Origin: Cyathus striatus
Lineage: Eukaryota; Basidiomycota; Agaricomycetes; Agaricales; Nidulariaceae
Length of the DNA: 64,000 nt
Assembly (NCBI GenBank): GCA_025738555.1
Contig: JAOVFP010000014.1
Location: 2,852,001-2,916,000 of the forward strand
Reading direction: 5' to 3'
Position numbers and translations under genes: made by a program. The notes beneath the pieces were generated by a model, which did no database searches, was not told the DNA's origin, and saw only the letters and a list, made by a program, of their open reading frames with translations. This document shows, piece by piece, positions 12,590 to 23,040 of this stretch. The stretch's first letter is position 1. Each line of letters starts with the position of its first letter.

Positions 12590-12895
12590 AGTCGCTACAA
12601 TCTTGCCAAAAACGTGATCAGAAATTCAAACGGAGAGTTCTAACGTAACGTTTTCTACGTTTTACTCTTTTCCACTTTGAAATCTCATTAAAAAATTGGA
12701 GGTTGGGTAGATATTAATATATTCAAACATTATATCTAATGAATTATATAGTTTCATAAGGTGAAAGGAGATGGTTCTTGTAAGTATGATCCAAACATTA
12801 TGAACTCCGAACTGATGGCCGCTCGTTCTCCTTAACAACGATACAGAAATCACAGTAGCGTATCGCGTATCGCGTATCGCTATATTTGAATCCCC
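12590..12895. repeat. Direct repeat, left copy
   Basis: This segment (from CTACAATCTTGCC to the TATCGC run) recurs in the same orientation at 20073-20252 plus 20791-20900, including GGAGGTTGGGTAGATAT, ATAAGGTGAAAGGA and AACGATACAGAAAT. Divergence is moderate. The two copies flank the 7-kb repeat nest. It ends in a short (CGCGTAT) triplication at about 12855-12880. It could be a segmental duplication or the flanks of an old composite element; no LTR-type TG...CA ends are evident. Confidence 0.7.
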
Positions 12896-13674
12896 CTATT
12901 GCCGCTTACACTTTCTATCACGCTTTTTTATTTTGTAATGGTTTTTTTAGTTAGTTAGTCAGTTAACTGTTTTTGTATTGATTAGACGTGTGCGCTGTTT
13001 CACCGTTGTATATAATTTATTCTTGGATTGTTGTGGAATTAGAGTTTTTTTTGTGTGAATGGGTAATACGAGTAATAGGGAAGTTCAAAGTTGACTGTTT
13101 TGTAGCATTGCTACCTGTCGCTACGGGCCGACAGTTTTTAACGGTACGCACGGTACTGAACGGTACTCGATGTACCGTGCATGTACCGTGCATACCGTAC
13201 ATACTGCAAAACAGATACTAACTTACGGTATAAATTGTAACTTAAATAAGCTATGTAAAATCAATTAAATACTTATTTATTATGCTATAACACTGGTTAA
13301 TGAGGGTATAATATATGGGTTATCAAGATTCTTCTTGTATCTTTGCTCTCATATGCCCAATGAATTTAAGTATAGTAGTGTGCTCATAGTATAATTAGGT
13401 ATTGCTGCTGTACAATTGAGCTTACCACACATGATACTAATAATCATAACATTTCTCATCAATTAAAACGCAAAAATTTGAATTAAGATTTACTTGGAGA
13501 AAATTGTAAGTTTCATATATTGTAATGACATATATTTATTTAATGTGGTACCGTGCATAAGTACCGTGCATACTGTGAAAGTACCGCGCACTGCCACAAT
13601 GTACCGTGCAAGTACCGTACACATCAAAAATCACATACCGTGCAGATACCGTGCACAAAAATATGAAGTTCCGA

Positions 13675-13770
13675 GTGTGGAATAATTCACCGTAACCGTA
13701 ATTCGGTTGTGCCGTAAACTCGGGGCGTCGTAATTCCGAAAATTCTTGTATTTTTTAGTTTTTTCCACAC
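13675..13770 (+). repeat. 96-bp module with GTGTGGAA/TTCCACAC ends, copy 1
   Basis: The module begins GTGTGGAATAATTCACCG and ends AGTTTTTTCCACAC, so its own termini are inverted. A second copy of the same length sits in the opposite orientation at 18532-18627. It holds phrases such as CCGTAACCGTAATTCGG. It may be a very small transposable unit or the subterminal part of a larger one. Confidence 0.65.
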
Positions 13771-14329
13771 AGATTAGCGTGTACCGGAACCGCATGCCTG
13801 CCCCTTTGCATCAATGCTCAGTTTGAGTCAGCTCTTTAGTGCTTCAGCTTCAGCGCTCACCTCGGCTAAGGCAGGGTCTAGGCTACTGGCACCTGTCATC
13901 ATTTTATACGTTCACAATGCTGTTTTATGCACTTCTGTAATTGTCCTGCATGTCATTACTACCACTGTCGACCACTTTCCTGTGTGCTCTCCTCCAAAGA
14001 TAGCACACAATTGTAACACTAACCCAATCCAAGCAACTGTTATGTGAACTTACCGAGAAACTAGTGAGCCAAACACAGACGAAATGAGTCATGACATAAT
14101 AGAAATCCAATCCGAAGAAGACGTTATTCCACCTTTTCCTCCCAACATACCCATCTCTCGTGCCTCACAGCGCCACCATCAACTTTAATGCAGTAGACGA
14201 ATGAGGATTGCTAGTACGGACCCTGCCAGATGTTTGCCAATGTTTCATATCTGGAGGCTCATGTTGAGATTCGGCTGACAAAACAGCTGAATCTATTGCC
14301 AAACAAGCCAATCACATTGGCTAGAACCG

Positions 14330-15190
14330 AATTGTAATTGTATAATTGATCAGAATGAATTAAATATAATCAGAATACAGTATGATATTCAATAGTATAA
14401 TACACTTCTACTCTATTGTACTGTATCATAACTCACTGTATATTCAATCTTCCTGGTATATATACCTGGGTAGACCCCCAAATAATATGTGATCTCTCTC
14501 TCTCCTACCATCACCTTGTCTCATCTCTCTCTGAGTAAACTCTCTATTTATCTCTGTGTGACTCTGCTTGCTGCTACCTGCTCCCAATTTCCAACAGCTC
14601 ATTGTTAGTAAAAAGACAGCCAGGTATTGCATATAAGTATGAAGTAGGACTTCTCATGGTTAGTCTGAAGACTGTTTACGATCTCAAGACTCAAAATATC
14701 AAGAGGCGCTGTAATGAGTGAGAAGTATCCTATGCCTGAAGAATATCAATTCCACTAAATTATACTTGTTAACACGAGACTAGTCTAAGTAAGATGTCTG
14801 GAAATGTGTAAGTTGGTTATTATGACGATAATTGTAAGCCCGGCGCTCACATATCCAATACTCACTTCCAGTCTCACCACCGACGTGCCAACACACGCCG
14901 CTCTTCAAGTATCATCCAAGACCAAACATCACCCCGACGTGACGGCCCACTGGGCAGTCGTGACTCGTCGATCACCTCCGCTTTCTCTACTTTTTTCGTA
15001 TATAAACCCTTTCTCCCCCATCTTCGTTGCTCATTCTTACTACGTGCAACGAAGGTGTGTTTCTATTATTTCTATCTACTATATTGTATTCTTACTACGT
15101 GCAACGAAGATACCTTGACCCAGCCACGTTACGTTTGATTCAACCACCAGTGAGGCTGCTGAAACACGACAGCCTTTCAATAATTTACTG
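14330..15190. other. Possible LTR-like or promoter-like remnant
   Basis: There is a TC-rich microsatellite-like tract at about 14490-14545. A TATAAA sits at 15001, followed by two copies of ATTCTTACTACGTGCAACGA at 15033 and 15088. A stretch starting TGTTAACACG at 14768 and ending near AACA at 15188 would fit a solo LTR, but I see no matching second LTR and no target duplication. No coding sequence is supported. Confidence 0.25.
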
Positions 15191-15199
15191 AACATCATC

Positions 15200-17375
15200 A
15201 AATATTATCTGTAGTCATGCTTGTTCCATGGAATCACTGTGATCCCTGCAGGGCGGGAAAAACTCTTGTATTAATCACAGCTACATGTACACTCGAGAAA
15301 ATGTGCAGTTTTATTTTTACTTCCTAATGTATGCGTTCACACATGTTAACTCAGAGTTCCCAAGATTCCACACGCTCCCTTAATGCACGTACATATGGTG
15401 ACCTACCATATACACATATGCTTAATTATAAATACCGGACAAACCCCAGTATTTAAAACTGATGGTAACTCACACCAAAGACACCTGTGGTACGCATTGA
15501 CGCAGGTACGAGTTAAGTATTGTCAATGTCACGAACTAACACAGTACACCCCACTTGGCAACACTACACTCCAGCTGTTGTGAAAAGTTTCACATGAAGA
15601 TTTGTTCCGCCATCATAGATCTATCTTTTACCTTACACTATCTCTTTCTTGTGTCTGCTCCTTTCGTTACGTTTGCATGTAGATTTCTTGGCGGTGTTGA
15701 ATATCATCGGACATTACTTCCCCACTGCCGCTCCTATCCTCTCGGTGCGAGTATCTTCGATTTGAAAATCTCTTCAGTTTATTGTCTTTACCTATTCTTT
15801 ACAGTACTTATGGGGGTAAAATTAGTAGTGGGCAATGCCGCTTACCGGCCCTATTCCTTTATTTAATTATGATCGCTCGAATCATTTATGATCATCTCTT
15901 ACAACCCCTCTATGTCCTCATGTACATCTTCTGATATAGACGAAATGGTACATGAGAGAATTTAAAACTGAAAAGGGAACACTACGGACGACGAAAAAAT
16001 TAGAAGTGTACATAGGTAAAGTACTAGTTACAGGTAACAGTGCGGAATCTCGCTTTTGCCAAGCAAGTCATAATCAAGCAAAGTCAGCTGACCAACGCGT
16101 CGCGTATTTTTTGTTTATTCACCTGCCCTTAACCGTTGGATGGGAGCCTCCGAATTCTCGTCCCCTTCTCATCTCTCTCTTACACACACAGTCCTCAAGT
16201 GCCTGATCGTGATACCCCAACCGCTATTCTTTTTAAAATTCTCACTCTGCTCTTGGACGATACTTTATAGGCACGGATGTGCTTATATGTACATTTCCCC
16301 TCACCGTCACTGGACTCTGACAAATTTTCTATGCGCTCTGTAGGGTGTCACCTCTTTGTTGTTCTTAGGCTTTCTCTGTTACTTTTAAGCTCCTCCTTGC
16401 TCTTAGGCTCGCCGCTTCTCTGAGACTCCCCTTCAATGCTCTTAGGCTACCTCTGCAGCTTGTACATGCAGCCACCTACAGAGTGATGGCGGGAATTGAC
16501 ATCACGCACGCAACAGGTGTACTATTGTATCAAGTGATAGACTCTGCGGGATGTTCTATTGGTCTTAAAGGGTCCCTGGGGCAGAATTTTGTATTACGAT
16601 TCTCGTTGCATTTCTTTCTGGGCTCAGCCTGGTCGTTCTCCCTTCTCATTTTGGCTCCAACGGCATGAGAGGACACGCTAAATTGTCTTGTTACTCAAAC
16701 TTGCAATAGGCTTAGAGCAGATGTTCTCGAATGGCGTCCCTTTGCGTGAAAGGTTCATCGTCAAGTTATAGCCCATCAGTCCTAACGAGGAATGGTTGAC
16801 TAGCGCTATTCCTTCGTGGTTATGAGGTTTAAGAACGCTTCGATCGAGTTATGTTCAAAACCCAAAGTCGTTAGATCTGCAAGTAAAAGGGAACTCTACG
16901 AGGCACTCTGTAGGGCCATCTATATCGATAACCCAAACTTAACGCTAGGATAGGATGGTATGTTTTTGGATAGATGGTAGAGTACTATATACAAGAACTC
17001 GCTAGTGCTACATAGATACATGATGTGTTACTGAATTTACGACTCACGATAGCATTCTTTATGAATGTAATATCATTACTTTCGCAGTCTCTTATTTGGT
17101 ATTCATCAATGGGTTGGCTTTCCAGTGGCTATACTCCTACTCGCACTCTCAGTTCCGTCGCAAAATAGAAATATTTGTGTATGCATTATGAAGGCACTCT
17201 TAGTTCCTAAGTATTACAACCCGTACAAACTAAATCCCGGCACCAAGCGTCGTTGACCTTCAACGTTGCCAACTTGCCACCAAGCGATGATCAGCTGTAT
17301 TGATTACATCATCCATTGAGCCACAAGGCCACGACACAGAACGCCCAAGGGGCAGGCATACGGTTTAGGAACACC
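15200..17375. other. Repeat-nest interior without a gene
   Basis: This holds a GC hairpin motif copy near 15831 and a degenerate repeat of GCTCTTAGGCT at about 16355, 16405 and 16440. Short open frames lack domains. Confidence 0.35.
15831..15856 (+). repeat. GC hairpin motif, copy 2
   Basis: TAGTGGGCAATGCCGCTTAC then CGGCC. It has the same frame of conserved bases as the copies at about 10164 and 55588, with GCCG/CGGC able to pair around a short loop. The surrounding DNA is not shared, so only the motif itself is conserved. Confidence 0.5.
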
Positions 17376-17379
17376 GTAA

Positions 17380-18532
17380 CAGATAGGTACCATCGAATAT
17401 AAGAATTCATGTATATATTTTTAAACAAACATATACCCTATTACTGTTATTTTATAACCCATTTTCTGTCAGTTCTTTCTTTTGTCTTCTTTTTCGGAGA
17501 GATTTCCCACGTTTACTGGGGGCGAGCGAATAAGAGGTACGTCCATAGGGTTCCCGTTTATCTATCTGTATTGCAGTGAATCATTTTGTAGCTGTGTTTT
17601 ATCTTAACATTCGTTTAATGCTGAATATTAAAATAAAACACGGAACTTGTCATTTGTAAACACAGAGTAAGACATGTGGCATTTCGGAGCTATTATTCTG
17701 TAGCGCATTTAAATAGACAAATGCTTAGACAAAGCTATTACTTGTTATGATATATATTATTTGTGATTTTGTGAACATATGAACTATGAATTTCGAAGCA
17801 ACTTACAAGTATCTCAAGTGAAGGGGTTAATGTGACGAGATTTAGTGAGTCACCCCAACTGAGCAGGGCAGTGCTTTGGAATTACATCCAAGTTATAAAA
17901 TTTGATAGAAAAACAGTTCTATAGCAGAAATCCGATAGCACTCTCATTACAAATGTACAACTTCATAATAATGTGCCGTTAACATATCTTAATTTATATC
18001 TAAATCCTGAAGGCGAGTGAAAGTGTTCTCGCAATTTGAATCGGTGTTATGTTCACTGGCATATTATCACACTCACCTCATGCACGTTTTTCATTGCTGA
18101 TATTTATTTCTTGCATAAACATACATAACGAAGCAATGATACTCGCCCCAACAGGCGTGGGAATTTTATTTCGTCGTGTTACTAGACACAGATCAAAATA
18201 CTTCAACAGCACTAGTATTCCGCCGCTTGCTTGTTTGTCATGTCAATGTTCCGCAATATACAAGCACAGTTTTAGAATTTAGGTATAGTATTTTACAATT
18301 ATGAAAGCACAATGGAGAGTATTGCAATGATTAACTGGAATACAGAAAGAAAAACGGCAGCCCCTATGGATGTACCTCTTATTCGCTCGCCCCCAGTAAG
18401 CGTGGGAAATCTCTCCGAAAAGGAAGACAAAAGAAAGAACTGACAGAAAATGGGTTATAAAATAACAGTAATAGGGTATATGTTTGTTTAAAAATATATA
18501 CACAAATTCTTATATTCAATGGTACCTATCTG
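17380..18532. mobile_element. Foldback element with about 175-bp inverted arms
   Basis: The arm at 17380-17555 starts ACAGATAGGTACCAT and is repeated as its reverse complement at 18358-18532, which ends ATGGTACCTATCTGT. Identity by eye is above 90 percent and includes CATTTTCTGTCAGTTCTTTC and GGGGGCGAGCGAATAAGAGG. The central 800 bp are AT-rich with no coding signal. The right arm abuts the second 96-bp module. Confidence 0.75.
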
Positions 18533-18627
18533 TGTGGAAAAAACTAAAAAATACAAGAATTTTCGGAATTACGACGCCCCGAGTTTACGGCACAACCGAA
18601 TTACGGTTACGGTGAATTATTCCACAC
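18532..18627 (-). repeat. 96-bp module, inverted copy 2
   Basis: This is the reverse complement of the module at 13675-13770, with the same length and the same GTGTGGAA/TTCCACAC ends. GTACCG-type repeats follow immediately on the outer side, mirroring copy 1. Confidence 0.65.
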
Positions 18628-18889
18628 TTGGAACTTCATACAAAAATCTGTACCGTACCGTACCGTTCATCAACAAAATACCGTAAATTGGTACCGTAAA
18701 GTACCGTGCGTGTACCGTTCGGTGTTGTAAATGTACCGTACAACAATTTTAATGTACCGTGCAGCATTAGTGTAGTGTCTATCACAATACCACAGTACAT
18801 GTATTGGTGATACCTGACCAACATCATAAATGTACCTTTTAAGAACTCACTCAATTTATGTCAATAAATTAATTGTACTTCTTGTGTAT

Positions 18890-19330
18890 GTACTTCACTC
18901 TCACCCACCCTCCCGCTCAATTTTTCCCACGCCCCCCGCTTATCAATTAAGTATGCTGCTCATCAATGCCGACCTTCCCGCCTATCATTTCCCACGCATC
19001 CGCTTAACAATTATGTTGCTTAATTGATGTCAGCCTTGTGTCAGCCTCCCCGCCCATTGTTTCCCACGCCCCCGCTTATCAATTTTCTGCATGACAACCT
19101 TCCCGCCCATCGTTTCCCACGCTTCCGCTAATCATATTCAGTCCCTACTCACTGCTGCCCGCCCCTCTGCTCAATCATTCCCACAGTATTCCCTTTGCTA
19201 AATACTCACCCTCAACATTTCCCACATATTTTAGTGTTGCCCACTGCTGCTTATAGCTTTCCATGCTTCATCATTCCATCAATTCATTGTTCCCCACCCT
19301 CTGCTTTCACTTTCCCACGCACATATTGCG
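18890..19330 (+). repeat. Degenerate tandem repeat rich in TTTCCCACGC
   Basis: About eight units of roughly 45-65 bp share a core like CCCGCCCATCGTTTCCCACG followed by C-rich sequence and GCTTATCAATT. Units become less alike toward the right. No open frame runs through them. It is a minisatellite-like array inside the repeat nest. Confidence 0.7.
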
Positions 19331-20072
19331 CATTCATTGGACTTTCCCTTAAATTTATAACAAATCAACAGTACATATGCTTCATAAATTATAACTGTAG
19401 GATTCACTGTAAAAAATTATTAATTATTTCACAGTGAAAATTTGAATTATTTCGCATTTTCATATGATTACCCTTTCTTATAATACCTAAGGTACACCAT
19501 AATGTATAAATTAAAATATATTACATATATTACAAAAATATTCAAGATAAAATATTAAATACTGAGCTAAATAATGCGAAATTACTTGCTCACTGTTGAG
19601 CATGATGATGATGAGGGGTGCCCATCAACACATCACCCATCAATATGTGTGGCGGCCTTGAGGAAAGTGAGTTTGATGGCATTGATGAATGTCAATGACA
19701 GCAATTGCAAACATTGACAAAGGTGAGAAGAAGCATGGGAAATTTTGAACAATGCAAAATGTTGAAGGAAATGGTGGGCGGGGGGCCGGACAAAGGGGAG
19801 ATAGGAGAGCAGTGTAGAGTAGTTTTGAAATGGTACTCCATTAATTACAGAATTTTCGTGCTCAGTTAATATATGGTACAATAATTTTGATTCAATACTC
19901 CGGTTATCACAGAATAATATTGCTCCAATGATGTACCGTGCATAACCAAAAATGTACCGTACATTGTATTGTGCATACCATAAATAGTACCGTACAATTT
20001 TTGATGTACCGCACAGTACCATGCAGTGTACTGTGCAGTACTGTTAAAAACCACTAGCCCCTGTCACTACAA

Positions 20073-20900
20073 TCTTGCCGAAAATCGTGGTCAGAAATTC
20101 AATCAAAGTACTTATGCACTAAGTTTTACTTTTCCTACCTCTGAATCTTGTTATAAATTTGGAGGTTGGGTAGATATAACTACATTCAAACAATATATCT
20201 AATAATAATAAAAGATTCATAAGGTGAAAGGATATGGTTAATGTCAGTAATACAGAGTTTGATCGCTCAGTTGTACAGCCTCTCTCATCTGTACACTTGA
20301 CCAATTCTTGATGTACAGGCATCCTATGAATGAAAGACTTGCTCTATGTTATGCATTATGATGTAAATGCATACTATAGAAATTTTTATGTGATCACAAG
20401 CACTCCATGCATAATAATTCTCAAAATACACCTAATTTTCACAGCATCACAAAATCTTGTGTGACATAAAACCCCACATTTATAGGGATAATTGCACAAA
20501 TAATACTATAACTACTATTATATCATGTCCACCCACAATTTTAGGCTTAAACTGGCCCAAAGAAACTAAAATTTGAGCAGTGTACAAATGAGTGATGCAG
20601 CTATTTTTGGCTTGACTTAAGGGAATGTGGTCTGTATTCTTTTCCTCACCGCAGATTATTCCCAAAATTCAGAAAAGTGTAGAATTAACAATATACCACC
20701 TACTTATATAAAGAAATAGTCAAGGGAATGCGTGAAACAGAAAAAATTTTGCTATTAAGTTTTAGTGTCCAACTGAGCGATCAAACCCTGTATCTGTGTT
20801 ATCAACTCTGAACTGATTGCCGATCTTTTTCCTTAGAAACGATACAGAAATTAACGTAGTGTATCGCATTACACCAACTTTGAATTCCCCTAATGTTAAT
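20073..20900. repeat. Direct repeat, right copy, split by a MITE
   Basis: This matches 12590-12895 in the same orientation but is interrupted at 20253-20790 by a mobile element. The left copy provides the related uninterrupted sequence for comparison. Confidence 0.7.
20253..20790. mobile_element. 538-bp MITE, TA-flanked
   Basis: The left end is CAGAGTTTGATCGCTCAGTT and the right end is AACTGAGCGATCAAACCCTG, its reverse complement with one mismatch. TA precedes (20251-20252) and follows (20791-20792). The 12.6-kb copy of the host repeat lacks the insertion at the matching position, so the boundaries are supported by an independent uninterrupted site. The interior has no coding frame. Confidence 0.8.
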
Positions 20901-20929
20901 GTGCAACTTTACTGTAGTTGAGCCTGCAC

Positions 20930-21965
20930 GAGTACTGCAGTAGGAGGGTGCTGTACAACAACTGCATCACTTGTTACGGTGCTATGTACCATTCTGATCA
21001 TTTAGATTTGGAGTCGCATCAAGACTCATTGCAAACATGAGAGTCATAACACCACCCAGAACACCAAATTCTATTGCAGTCAAAACTCTGATGTGGCATG
21101 AAGACACACTACAACACAAGAACATGAGTGAATAATGAGAACTACTGGAGACTTTCAACCAATTGTTCAGCAATTTTTCAGTGTGACACAAAAGTTCATT
21201 CATTGTTCTGTTCACCTCCCGGTTTGAAGCGTGACTAGCATAAAATTTGTTCGCATCTCATGGTGATCATAAAAATTTTCTACAATCTTGGAAGACTTTG
21301 AAGGGAAATTAGACAAACAGAGCACTTGTATTTTGTGAAAAATCATTGAAGTTTTTCGGAAAAAAAATCAGTCTTTTAGTTTCACAGAACCTTTGTTCGC
21401 GGCTGCCTGTGATGCGTGACAGCCGGACTAAATTGTTCTGTTCGGAGGCCCTGCGTGACGCGTGACCGAACTTGGACCGAACAATCGGTCGAAAGTCTCC
21501 AGTACACCACTTGTTATAGTGCTATGCACTATTCCAATCATTTAGACTCCGAGTCTCATCGAACAAGTGTAGGAGCAGAGGTGAGAAATGACTCGTGTTT
21601 CGCCTAGAACACCGAATACTATTGCTCGGATCATTGATGGGACTCCGGGAGGGCATCACTCAGCAGAAGCTCAGTCTCAGGGGCCTTCGAACTTTCGAAG
21701 TTCGAAGTTCGAATTCCAACCTCGACGCTCAGTGCCATCCAGCCACGCAAGTGCGGCTCATACTCCGCTCCGAGTCCCGACTCACTATCAATGTGGGCCT
21801 ACAATCACCCATAAGTAAACCGAAGCTCCGAAACATAACACAATCACGTCCGAATAACTGGTCCAACGATGGATGTGCACGTCCTACAACTGCTTTAGTA
21901 CCAGCTTGTCTACAGCCAACCATAATACCGAGCTACACCAGTAGACCTCGATTACAGCACGGCAT
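20930..21965. other. Intergenic with a diverged direct repeat
   Basis: A block of about 100 bp at 20970-21085 (CACTTGTTACGGTGCTATG...) recurs at about 21505-21640 (CACTTGTTATAGTGCTATG...). A TTCGAA-rich palindromic tract lies at about 21688-21712. Open frames over this stretch have no recognised domain. Confidence 0.45.
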
Positions 21966-21969
21966 ACAA

Positions 21970-22290
21970 ACGGTAGGCAATAGAAGAGCTCATAAGGCGG
22001 GAGGGTCTGGAGATGCTGCATCGGGGAGCCCTTCACGCTCGCGTACCAGGAGGTAATTAATTCGTCCGTCACCTCCAAATTATCAAGATCCTCCCTGTTG
22101 GCGTAGTAGAAGGCTGATATGTCTTCAAAAATGGGCTTCATAATCTCATGGAAGCGATCCGGGCTGCATTGGAATACCCCAATGCCTCTTTCGTATAGCT
22201 CACTGTACTTTCGAAACCGATCCAGGTAAAAAAGCTCATGAATTTGAGTAGGGATGGACTGAGCTCCTACAGCACGGCCTCCACTTCGGT
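21970..22290 (-). pseudogene. Unidentified coding remnant
   Basis: On the minus strand a continuous frame reads through PTQIHELFYLDRFRKYSELY, then GIGVFQCSPDRFHEIMKPIF and EDISAFYYANREDLDNLEV. The composition is clearly protein-like, but there is no upstream ATG with an open path and an in-frame TGA lies just upstream (about 22297). I do not recognise the family. It may be one exon of a decayed gene. Confidence 0.35.
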
Positions 22291-22299
22291 CTCAAGCTC

Positions 22300-22880
22300 A
22301 TGTTCGAGGATTATGCCACTGACACAGGAATCTTAAGTGGAGAATTTGAAGAGCCCTAGCTAGTGTTATTAGACTCGCTACGATGCCGGCGTTAGTGAGA
22401 GAGGGGGGAAGATGCGACGTACCAGCTGCTGCGAGAAATGCTATGCGATTCTGATTTGACGTGAAGAAGGATGCCGAATCCGGTTTAGATGGTTGTGACC
22501 GTGACGCGTAGCGACGAGTTGGTGGTCATTGCGTAACTTAGTAGAGGCGTCAATATCACTCCGATACAGTTAAACCTTCGATTAAGTCTTACATATTCCT
22601 CGATCGAGTGTTCACGACGTATCAAACTTCGAATTCAACTCTTCGCACGTATACCTATCTATCAAGAAATCAAGAATGCAACGAGGCCTTCATTGTCAAC
22701 GATGAGATTATTTCACAGGTACATGACTTCTGTCATCCCTCCTTTGTTCAAGATGACTACCGAAGTGTGCATTGTGCAGAGACCTACAGTATTTCACATC
22801 CCCACGAAATATTCCTAAACATATCTTGAACCAGCTTGAACCGCATATGAACGCTCCTTGGATCATCCGCTCTATCCACT
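22300..22880. other. Intergenic upstream of the P450
   Basis: A 73-codon open frame at 22608-22829 has no recognised domain. The 3' part leads to the P450 promoter. Confidence 0.35.
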
Positions 22881-22884
22881 CAGT

Positions 22885-22892
22885 TATAAAAA
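22885..22892 (+). promoter_or_regulatory. TATA box of the P450 gene
   Basis: TATAAAAA lies about 150 bp upstream of the P450 start codon and is the only good TATA match in that interval. Confidence 0.45.
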
Positions 22893-23040
22893 GCGAGGTG
22901 CGCCACTGATACAGTTATCGCTTACGAACGCGGCTTGATCGTTTTGTGGCAATGTGACTTGATGACGAAGCACAGTACCTAAGTATATAGTATACTTACT
23001 ATAAGGTACGAAGCCAACTAACTAGTGCCCCACTTTTCTC

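Larger units (their letters stand above)
13137..20050. mobile_element. Nested non-autonomous element with GTACCG subterminal repeats
   Basis: The outer ends are inverted: GGGCCGACAGTTTTTAACGG on the left, and on the right GTTAAAAACCACTAGCCCC. The flanks read GTCGCTAC and GTCACTAC, an 8-bp near-identical candidate target duplication, which fits the hAT superfamily. Many copies of GTACCGTGCA and close variants lie near the ends and inside (13140-13200, 13540-13660, 18650-18765, 19930-20045). No transposase-like frame of useful length is present. Several smaller elements are inserted within it and are listed separately. Confidence 0.5.

Noticed and set aside
12855..12880. CRISPR-like or regulatory repeat (CGCGTAT triplication)
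   Set aside because: Three short adjacent units without spacers; simple sequence slippage explains it.
14330..15190. Complete LTR retrotransposon
   Set aside because: No second LTR, no primer site and no protein-coding domain nearby.
12590..20900. Direct repeats as LTRs of one retroelement
   Set aside because: No TG...CA ends, no internal gag/pol sequence, and the interior is made of inverted-repeat elements.
21595..22056. 153-codon plus-strand open frame
   Set aside because: Low-complexity Arg/Ser-rich translation opposite a more protein-like minus-strand frame; no start context or domain.
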